In this document: piece by piece, positions 1-4,757 of the stretch | How the letters are laid out: every line of letters starts with the position of its first letter | How positions within the stretch are numbered: the stretch's first letter is position 1 | Assembly (NCBI GenBank): GCA_903909295.1 | Contig: CAIVVG010000062.1 | Coordinates: forward strand, 1-6,535 | Source: an uncultured Chlamydiae bacterium | GTDB lineage: Bacteria; Chlamydiota; Chlamydiia; Chlamydiales; SM23-39 | Direction: 5' to 3' | DNA length: 6,535 bases | The notes under the pieces: model-generated | The model's input: only the letters and a program-made list of their open reading frames with translations | The model's database searches: none | Told to the model about the DNA's origin: nothing | Translations under genes and position numbers: made by a program

Positions 1-30
1 CGCAGCCGAGATTCTATAGGTTCTATACTA

Positions 31-53
31 GGGGTCGGCTTACGGCTGGCCCC
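31..53 (+). other. Wobble-rich hairpin in the non-coding left edge
   Basis: Arms GGGGTCGGCT (31-40) and GGCTGGCCCC (44-53) can pair around a 3-base loop, TAC. As plus-strand RNA all ten positions pair, three of them as G-U wobbles. On the minus strand those wobbles become A-C mismatches, so the structure favours plus-strand RNA. Only a weak pyrimidine stretch (TTCCTTG) follows, so a terminator for a plus-strand gene left of the window is possible but poorly supported. It lies 35 bases beyond the stop codon of the minus-strand transporter. Positions 1-87 hold no other feature apart from an imperfect TTCTATA direct repeat at 12-27. Confidence 0.25.
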
Positions 54-87
54 TTCCTTGCTGATGACCGAGTCCGGTATAAAATTC

Positions 88-1008
88 TTAAGAAGCGACT
101 GCAGTTTTCTTGACTTCTTCACGTCGAGTGCGATAAAGGATGTAGAGATTGCTGCTTACAATTACAGCAGCGCCAATCAATGTGTAAGCATCGGGAGATT
201 TATGCCACCAGACATAGTCGATGGAGACCACCCAGAAAAAGGTCGAGTAGTCAATGGGCGCGAGCACAGAGGCCTGCGTAAAGCGGAGCGCTTGAGCGAT
301 CGCATATTGGCCCGCTGCGGTTATGATCCCGACGATTGCAAAGGACCCCCAATGCTCCAGGGGCATAGCTTTCCAGTTCCCGTTGGCCAAGAGGATGAGG
401 CCTGTGCAGCACATCATCGCGATGTTTGGGTGGATCGCGATGGCCAAACTGTGTTCTGTGGCAGCGAGTCTGCGCATTAAAATCTTGTTGAGGGCGCCCA
501 AAAAGGTACCCGCCAAGATCAGAATAGAGGCCGTTTCAAACAGTCCCGATCCGGGGCGCATCGCAATCACAACGCCGAGCATCCCCACGGCCACAGCGGC
601 CCATCTTTCCCAACTGACCCGTTCTCTCAGTATCCACGCGCTGAGCAAAATCATGAAAAACGGGGAGGTGTAAGCGAGAGTATAGACCACCGTCAAAGAG
701 GTGGAGGTAAACGCTTGCATGAAGATATAGGTGTAGACCAGGCTGACTGCCAACCGAATCATGTGGCTCAAAGGATGCTGCGTCTTGAGGACATGTTTTA
801 TGCCCCCTTGAAAAAACATCGCAACAAGGAGAGGGACCAGGCGGGTAAAGGAGCGGAGGAAGATAGTCTGTGGCACCGAATAAGTGCCTAAGAGGTACTT
901 GATAAAGCCGTCGGAAATGGGGTAGAGAGCCAGACCCCCAATCATCAATAAGACCCCTAAAAGGGACTTGTTCTGGAGCTTGCGGTCTGTGGCGGCCGGA
1001 GTGGACAT
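88..1008 (-). CDS. EamA/DMT-family transporter, ten-helix inner-membrane carrier
   Basis: This 306-residue protein is a hydrophobic integral membrane carrier of the drug/metabolite transporter superfamily, with two EamA repeats of about five helices each. The first repeat spans about residues 15-150 and ends in the typical block VVYTLAYTSPFFMILLSAW (107-125), ILRERVSWERW, then a glycine-rich helix closing with AMRPG. The second (about 158-295) carries GQYAIAQALRFTQASVLAP (233-251) and a final helix ending NLYILYR, followed by a basic, lysine-rich cytoplasmic tail. Length and layout match full-length DMT carriers. The ATG at 1008 is supported by GAGGT (1016-1020 on the plus strand) seven bases upstream. 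Substrate cannot be read from sequence. Chlamydial and rickettsial relatives of this type include S-adenosylmethionine exchangers (family knowledge), so a SAM or other host-metabolite carrier is one reasonable guess; an amino-acid exporter is another. It is divergent from the RING gene and has no partner in the window. Confidence 0.9.
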   Translation of the reverse strand: MSTPAATDRKLQNKSLLGVLLMIGGLALYPISDGFIKYLLGTYSVPQTIFLRSFTRLVPLLVAMFFQGGIKHVLKTQHPLSHMIRLAVSLVYTYIFMQAFTSTSLTVVYTLAYTSPFFMILLSAWILRERVSWERWAAVAVGMLGVVIAMRPGSGLFETASILILAGTFLGALNKILMRRLAATEHSLAIAIHPNIAMMCCTGLILLANGNWKAMPLEHWGSFAIVGIITAAGQYAIAQALRFTQASVLAPIDYSTFFWVVSIDYVWWHKSPDAYTLIGAAVIVSSNLYILYRTRREEVKKTAVAS

Positions 1009-1073
1009 CTATTCTACCTCGAATAAAAGGAGGAGCTTACCAGATGGCCCCCATTTGTGGATAGCAAAGTTTT

Positions 1074-1097
1074 TTAGGCGCTTCTGCAAGCGCCTAA
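1074..1097. promoter_or_regulatory. Perfect palindrome (10-bp arms) between divergent genes
   Basis: TTAGGCGCTT (1074-1083) and AAGCGCCTAA (1088-1097) are exact reverse complements around the loop CTGC. The element sits 65 bp upstream of the transporter start and 34 bp upstream of the -35 box of the RING promoter. Six T residues (1070-1075) lie on its left side, overlapping the first two bases of the arm, and no T-run follows the hairpin on either strand in the 5'-to-3' sense. No gene ends into it from either direction, so a terminator makes little sense. A binding site for a dimeric regulator, or a hairpin in the 5' leader of the transporter mRNA, fits better. On the minus strand a weak -35-like TTGCAG falls inside it. 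Confidence 0.45.
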
Positions 1098-1130
1098 TAA
1101 CTAGTCAGTTGCGCTTTTGTTTTATTGCAA

Positions 1131-1159
1131 TTGTTTTTTATTATTATTTATTATATAAT
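1131..1159 (+). promoter_or_regulatory. Sigma70/sigma66-type promoter of the RING gene
   Basis: TTGTTT (1131-1136) and a perfect TATAAT (1154-1159) are separated by exactly 17 bp, within a strongly AT-rich tract (about 1115-1195) that contrasts with the surrounding genes. Transcription would begin near 1166 and give a leader of about 37 bases before the ATG at 1203. A second TATAAT lies at 1183-1188, but it has no good -35 partner and would start transcription almost at the Shine-Dalgarno sequence, so it is the weaker candidate. The match to consensus is read directly; activity is inferred. Confidence 0.6.
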
Positions 1160-1192
1160 CTTTATAAGGTTAATTTAATAACTATAATAAAA

Positions 1193-1197
1193 AGAGG
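1193..1197 (+). promoter_or_regulatory. Shine-Dalgarno site that sets the RING gene start
   Basis: AGAGG lies five bases upstream of ATG 1203. The in-frame GTG at 1197 overlaps this motif and has no ribosome site of its own, so the ATG is preferred. The protein therefore begins MPVTF. Confidence 0.7.
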
Positions 1198-1202
1198 TGC
1201 TT

Positions 1203-1523
1203 ATGCCGGTTACATTTACTAATGCAGGGGCTGGGGAATGCCCTATCTGTCTGTCAGAGGCAGTAGCCTTGCGAGGCCACTCTTCTGTTAATTCAAGGGG
1301 AGAGGCTCTTGCGGCTCTAGTTCATCAGGCCTGTGCGGCCTGTTTGGCTCAGTTAGCCAGTTGTCCTTTTTGTAGAGCGCCGATTGAAGGGGCTGCCCGG
1401 CCTATCATCGTAGTGGTGGGACAGGCTGTAGGCGGTCGGGTGGAAGATCTAGCTACTCGAGCAGAGGAGCTTAGAGGCCCGAGACGTCATGCCATATCTT
1501 TGCGTCGTCAGGAGTTCTACTAA
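1203..1523 (+). CDS. Small RING-finger-like zinc-binding protein, possible secreted effector
   Basis: This 106-residue protein is built around a RING-type zinc motif: CPIC (Cys13, Cys16), HQACAAC (His41, Cys44, Cys47) and SCPFCRAPI (Cys54, Cys57). Spacing fits a C3HC4 RING in which His41, Cys44 and Cys47 are ligands 4-6. The third ligand, expected two residues before the histidine, is Leu39. Seven of the eight canonical ligands are therefore visible. RING domains in eukaryotes usually recruit ubiquitin-conjugating enzymes; in bacteria they are rare and mostly known from host-associated organisms, including environmental chlamydiae. The N-terminus has no signal peptide, and the tail (about 65-106) is basic and of unknown function. 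A host-directed ubiquitin-ligase effector is an inference; a plain zinc-binding protein is the alternative. The gene has its own promoter and a hairpin follows its stop, so it looks like a single-gene transcription unit. Confidence 0.75.
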   Translation: MPVTFTNAGAGECPICLSEAVALRGHSSVNSRGEALAALVHQACAACLAQLASCPFCRAPIEGAARPIIVVVGQAVGGRVEDLATRAEELRGPRRHAISLRRQEFY

Positions 1524-1529
1524 TTTCTC

Positions 1530-1559
1530 TTGAAAATACGCGCCGATTTTGTGCAAAAT
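1530..1559 (+). promoter_or_regulatory. Candidate promoter for the aroDE operon
   Basis: TTGAAA (1530-1535, five of six to the -35 consensus) is followed after 18 bp by CAAAAT (1554-1559, four of six to the -10 consensus). If used, transcription would start near 1566, only about four bases before the aroDE ATG. The mRNA would be almost leaderless, which would explain the missing Shine-Dalgarno sequence. The -10 box lies within the palindrome at 1538-1567. The spacing is acceptable but the -10 match is moderate. Confidence 0.35.
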
Positions 1560-1567
1560 CGGCGCGT
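1538..1567 (+). terminator. Perfect 13-bp-stem hairpin after the RING gene, next to the aroDE start
   Basis: ACGCGCCGATTTT (1538-1550) and AAAATCGGCGCGT (1555-1567) are exact reverse complements around the loop GTGC. The stem has a GC-rich base and starts 14 bases after the RING stop codon, as expected of an intrinsic terminator. The downstream tract (CTATGTTGTTTGTTT) is T-rich but interrupted, and it is already aroDE coding sequence. The element could therefore end RING transcription, act as a partial terminator (attenuator) before aroDE, or be an operator over the candidate aroDE promoter. The sequence does not decide between these. Confidence 0.55.
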
Positions 1568-1569
1568 CT

Positions 1570-2835
1570 ATGTTGTTTGTTTCCGTATCTAATCCTAATG
1601 AGCTCCCTTTTCTTCCCCCTCATGTAGACGCAGTAGAGTGGCGTCTCGACCTTTTTCCCCAACCCCGTATTACGCAGTTGCCCCCTTTTCCAGTGGTCCT
1701 GACTGTGCGAGGGAGCCAGCAAGAGGCGTTGATTGAGGAACTGCTCGCTCTAGAGCCCCCCTATTTCGACCTAGAGCAATATCTCAGCCCCTCCTTCTTA
1801 AGGAGGGTGCTCACCAGTTACCCCAAAACCAGGTTCATTCTCTCCTATCACAATTTCCAAGAAGTGCCCGATCTAGAGGCTCTTTGCTCTCAAATGAGTC
1901 AGTACCCCGCTTATACCTACAAAATCGCTGTGACGCCCCGGTCGACGAGTGAGGCTCTTAAAGCGCTCCTCTTTGTAAAGAAGCACCCTTCTGTGAGTGT
2001 GATTTGTATGGGGGAGTTGTCGAGCTTTGCGAGGGTGCTCGGGAGGGTGGTGGGCAATCGGGTCAATTACGCTTGTTTGGGGGAGCCAGTAGCTCCTGGG
2101 CAACTTTCTCTGGGTGAGCTCGTCTCCATCTATCGGTATCCTCGTCTTAACTGCGAAACGGCTCTCTACGGCTTGATTGGGGATCCGGTGGACCAGAGCC
2201 GGGGGCATATTTACCACAATGGGGTGTTTGAGGCTAGGGGGCTCAATGCGGTGTACTTGAAGATGCGTGTCCAAGAGGAGGAACTGGCCGAGTTTCTCCC
2301 TTTAGCGAGGGAATTGGGCTTTCGGGGGCTGAGTGTGACGATGCCGCTGAAAGAGAAAATCATCCCCTCACACCCGGTCAACACTCTCCTTTTTCAGGGA
2401 GCCCAGTTGCTCTGGACGAACACCGATGGAGTGGGGGCTCTAGATGCCGTGGAACGGCGAGGGTCTGTACGCGGAAAGCGGCTCTTGATTCTAGGGGCGG
2501 GGGGCGCAGCCAAGGCGATTGCTCTAGAGGCCACACGGCGGGGCGCCGAGGTGTGGATTGTGAACCGGACAGAGGAGAAGGGGAGGGCACTTGCTGCAGC
2601 CGTAGGGGGCTTTTACGGGGTTCCTCCCATCTACGCCACCATTATCAGTTGTACATCCGAGCTCCTCCCCGTCGAGCTGCGGCAGGGAGTCTTGGCAATG
2701 GATGTGGTGTATGTGCCGAGGGAGACTCCTTTCTTACAAAAAGCTCGACTAGCAGGCGCCGAGGTGATTTACGGGGAGGAGATGTTTCTCAATCAGGCGG
2801 CAGCCCAAGCCCACTTTTGGGGAATGGATATTTAA
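1570..2835 (+). CDS. aroDE: Bifunctional 3-dehydroquinate dehydratase / shikimate dehydrogenase
   Basis: This fused enzyme performs two consecutive shikimate-pathway steps: dehydroquinate to dehydroshikimate, then NADPH-dependent reduction to shikimate. The first half (about residues 1-195) is a type I dehydratase. It has EWRLD (Glu23, Arg25), DLE (Glu69), SYHNF with catalytic His94, YKIAV with Schiff-base Lys118, Arg155, and APGQ with Gln178. The second half (about 198-421) is AroE-like. It has YGLIGDP, then SRGH where the family usually has S-x-S-P, TMPLK with catalytic Lys261, VNT, NTDG with Asp286, the nucleotide loop GAGGAA (309-314), the NADP-type NRTEEK (332-337) and FLNQAAAQ near the end. 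At 421 residues it is short for the fused family, and the loss is in the dehydrogenase half. ATG 1570 (MLFVSV) is preferred over an in-frame TTG at 1549, which lies inside the hairpin. No Shine-Dalgarno sequence precedes it. The stop is tandem (TAATAG), and an arginase-family gene follows 24 bases on. Confidence 0.93.
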   Translation: MLFVSVSNPNELPFLPPHVDAVEWRLDLFPQPRITQLPPFPVVLTVRGSQQEALIEELLALEPPYFDLEQYLSPSFLRRVLTSYPKTRFILSYHNFQEVPDLEALCSQMSQYPAYTYKIAVTPRSTSEALKALLFVKKHPSVSVICMGELSSFARVLGRVVGNRVNYACLGEPVAPGQLSLGELVSIYRYPRLNCETALYGLIGDPVDQSRGHIYHNGVFEARGLNAVYLKMRVQEEELAEFLPLARELGFRGLSVTMPLKEKIIPSHPVNTLLFQGAQLLWTNTDGVGALDAVERRGSVRGKRLLILGAGGAAKAIALEATRRGAEVWIVNRTEEKGRALAAAVGGFYGVPPIYATIISCTSELLPVELRQGVLAMDVVYVPRETPFLQKARLAGAEVIYGEEMFLNQAAAQAHFWGMDI

Positions 2836-2859
2836 TAGCCGTTCCACTATTCAGGGATT

Positions 2860-3735
2860 ATGAACAGACAGTACCATGTGATTGGGGCGTGCTCTTGTTG
2901 GGGAGCTCAGGTGCGCGCTTGTGAAAGGGGGCCCGAAGATTTAGTGGAAGGGCAGGTCTTTGAGCGACTCCAGAGACAGGGAGTTTCGATCCGGGAAGTG
3001 GAGATGCTTTTCCCCGACAAACTGGCCAGAAATGAAGAGGTCCCTCTAGCTCAATCGCTTCCGTTGATTCGGGACTTCAATCTCCGTCTGATGAAAACCG
3101 TTCGCAAGGCAGTTCAAAATGGGTCCTTTCCGGTCGTGCTCGGAGGGGACCATTCCATTGCTGTTGGCACTTGGAATGCGTTTGACGTTCCCTTTGGACT
3201 TCTTTGGATCGATGCGCACCTCGATTCTCATACGGAAAAGACGACCCCCTCAGGGGCATACCATGGGATGCCCGCTGCGGCTCTTCTCGGGCACGGGATA
3301 CCGGAAATGGCCCACCTTGTGAAAAAGCATCCGGTACTCAAGCCCCAGAATCTCGCTTTTATTGGAGCCCGCTCTTTTGAGAAGGGGGAGACGGAACTGC
3401 TCAGCAAACTCAATGTGAAAGTGTACTTCATGGATGAGGTGCATGAGCGAGGTCTCAAGGAGATCATTCCGGAGGCGATTGCCCATGTGATGCGAGGAGT
3501 TTCCCACTATGGGGTGAGTTTGGATCTCGATGTGTTTAACGTCGAAGAAGCTCCAGGAGTGGGTAGCCCAGAAGAGGGGGGAATTCGGAAAGGGGAACTG
3601 TTGCCGCTATTATCCCAACTCAGCAAAGACCCTCGGCTCCTGGCTTTCGAGTTGCTCGAATTCAATCCAGAGCGGGATATCGATCATAAAACAAGAGAAC
3701 TTGTGTTTGAAATATTACAAAAGGTCATGAAATAA
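2860..3735 (+). CDS. Arginase-family ureohydrolase, probable arginase
   Basis: This 291-residue, full-length ureohydrolase most likely hydrolyses arginine to ornithine and urea in the cytoplasm. The binuclear manganese ligands are all present: His98 in GGDHS, Asp118, His120 and Asp122 in DAHLDSHT, and Asp222 and Asp224 in SLDLDVFN. The second-shell residues His135 (SGAYHGMP) and Glu267 (EFNP) are also conserved. The SG-x-x-HGMP-A-A-x-LGHG stretch resembles Bacillus-type arginases (RocF). Two positions that bind the alpha-amino acid end in known arginases differ: the usual Asn in DxNT is His124, and the usual Asp in the RDVDPGE region is Glu174. The motif serine (Ser131) is kept. Another guanidino substrate is therefore possible. 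The start MNRQYHVIGA gives the expected first strand; the ribosome site AGGGA (2853-2857) is unusually close, only two bases from the ATG. The gene overlaps ocd by one base, and that neighbour consumes ornithine, which favours true arginase activity. No urease gene is in the window. Confidence 0.85.
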   Translation: MNRQYHVIGACSCWGAQVRACERGPEDLVEGQVFERLQRQGVSIREVEMLFPDKLARNEEVPLAQSLPLIRDFNLRLMKTVRKAVQNGSFPVVLGGDHSIAVGTWNAFDVPFGLLWIDAHLDSHTEKTTPSGAYHGMPAAALLGHGIPEMAHLVKKHPVLKPQNLAFIGARSFEKGETELLSKLNVKVYFMDEVHERGLKEIIPEAIAHVMRGVSHYGVSLDLDVFNVEEAPGVGSPEEGGIRKGELLPLLSQLSKDPRLLAFELLEFNPERDIDHKTRELVFEILQKVMK

Positions 3736-4757
3736 TGGTTCGGGTCATCACTGTTCAAGATATCAGTCAATTGCTGAAAAAAGTCACTTTGAAAACATTT
3801 TTTCTCAAACTCATCGACCAGCTAAATAGCGATTATTCTCGTTGGGGCGAGTTTCAAAAATCGCCGCGCCACGCAACCCACGTTCCCGATGGCGTGATCG
3901 AGTTAATGCCGATTTCGGACAAGGAGTATTATTCTTTCAAGTATGTCAATGGGCACCCGAATAACACGAGACAGAACAAACAGACTGTGATCGCAACCGG
4001 CCAGCTTGCGCTCGTGGAGAGCGGCTATCCGGTGCTGATTTCCGAAATGACGGTATTGACAGCGATTCGGACTGCGGCTACGTCGGCGATGGTGTCTCGG
4101 TACCTCGCGAGGAAGAACGCAAAAACATTCGGGATCATCGGGTGTGGAGCGCAGAGCGAATTTCAAGTGTTGGCTCATCACTTTGCCCTCGATATTCAAG
4201 AGATTTACTATTTCGATACCGACCCTCATGCAATGGAGAAATTCGCAGCTAATTTGAAACCCTACCGCCTTAAAATGCACCCTTGCACGGATGGGCGCTC
4301 GATCGTTGAAAAATGCGATATCGTGACGACCGCTACAGCGCAAAAAGGGCGCCATAAAATCGTGGAGACCGATTGGGTAAAAAAGGGATGCCACCTCAAT
4401 AAAATCGGTGGGGATACCCCAGGCAAAACCGAGTTAGAGGCCTCCTTGCTGAAAAAATGTAAGATCGTCGTGGAACTCTTGGAGCAGACGCGAGTGGAAG
4501 GGGAGATTCAGCAGGTAAAAAATAGTCCTGTTTACGCGGAAATCTGGGAGCTTGCGACGGGTCAGAAAAAGGGGCGCGAATCGGAGACCGAGATCACCCT
4601 TTTCGATTCGGTCGGCTTTGCGATTGAAGATTACAGTGTTTTGCGCCTCGTCCACCGGCTCGCTGAGGAGCACCACGTAGGCCATCAACTAGACATGATT
4701 CCTCACACGCCAGATCCCAAAAATCTCTTCGGCGTGATCGCTACTTCGAGGTCATGA
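3735..4757 (+). CDS. ocd: Ornithine cyclodeaminase (ornithine to proline and ammonia)
   Basis: This 340-residue NAD-dependent enzyme of the OCD/mu-crystallin family converts ornithine directly to proline and ammonia. From memory it resembles Pseudomonas putida ornithine cyclodeaminase along nearly its whole length. Shared blocks include GVIELMP (Glu56), FKYVNGHPNNT (Lys69), SGYPVLISEMT, IRTAATS (Arg112), GAQSEFQ, LNKIGGDTPGKTEL with catalytic Asp227, QTRVEGEIQQ and FDSVGFAIEDYSVLR. Arg45 (SPRHATH), a substrate-carboxylate ligand, is also present. The Rossmann part centres on IIGCGAQ (134-140) and ends its second strand in FDTDP, an acidic residue consistent with NAD rather than NADP. This degree of match argues against the alanine dehydrogenase or siderophore-related members of the family. 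The ATG overlaps the arginase stop (TAATG), and AAGG lies ten bases upstream, so translation is probably coupled. The last 17 bp overlap the convergent cyclase gene. Confidence 0.93.
   Translation: MVRVITVQDISQLLKKVTLKTFFLKLIDQLNSDYSRWGEFQKSPRHATHVPDGVIELMPISDKEYYSFKYVNGHPNNTRQNKQTVIATGQLALVESGYPVLISEMTVLTAIRTAATSAMVSRYLARKNAKTFGIIGCGAQSEFQVLAHHFALDIQEIYYFDTDPHAMEKFAANLKPYRLKMHPCTDGRSIVEKCDIVTTATAQKGRHKIVETDWVKKGCHLNKIGGDTPGKTELEASLLKKCKIVVELLEQTRVEGEIQQVKNSPVYAEIWELATGQKKGRESETEITLFDSVGFAIEDYSVLRLVHRLAEEHHVGHQLDMIPHTPDPKNLFGVIATSRS

Noticed and set aside
58..480. 140-codon open frame on the plus strand opposite the transporter
   Set aside because: It is antisense to a clear DMT transporter and its translation has no family character.
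968..1222. 84-codon open frame across the intergenic region
   Set aside because: It overlaps the transporter start and runs through the AT-rich promoter region; its low-complexity Tyr/Leu/Ile translation reflects AT-rich DNA and not a protein.
1549..1569. TTG at 1549 as the aroDE start, adding seven residues
   Set aside because: It lies inside the hairpin with no ribosome site, and the first strand of the dehydratase begins naturally at MLFVSV from ATG 1570.
3903..4394. 163-codon open frame on the minus strand inside ocd
   Set aside because: It overlaps the core of a confidently recognised ornithine cyclodeaminase and has no domain or ribosome-site support.
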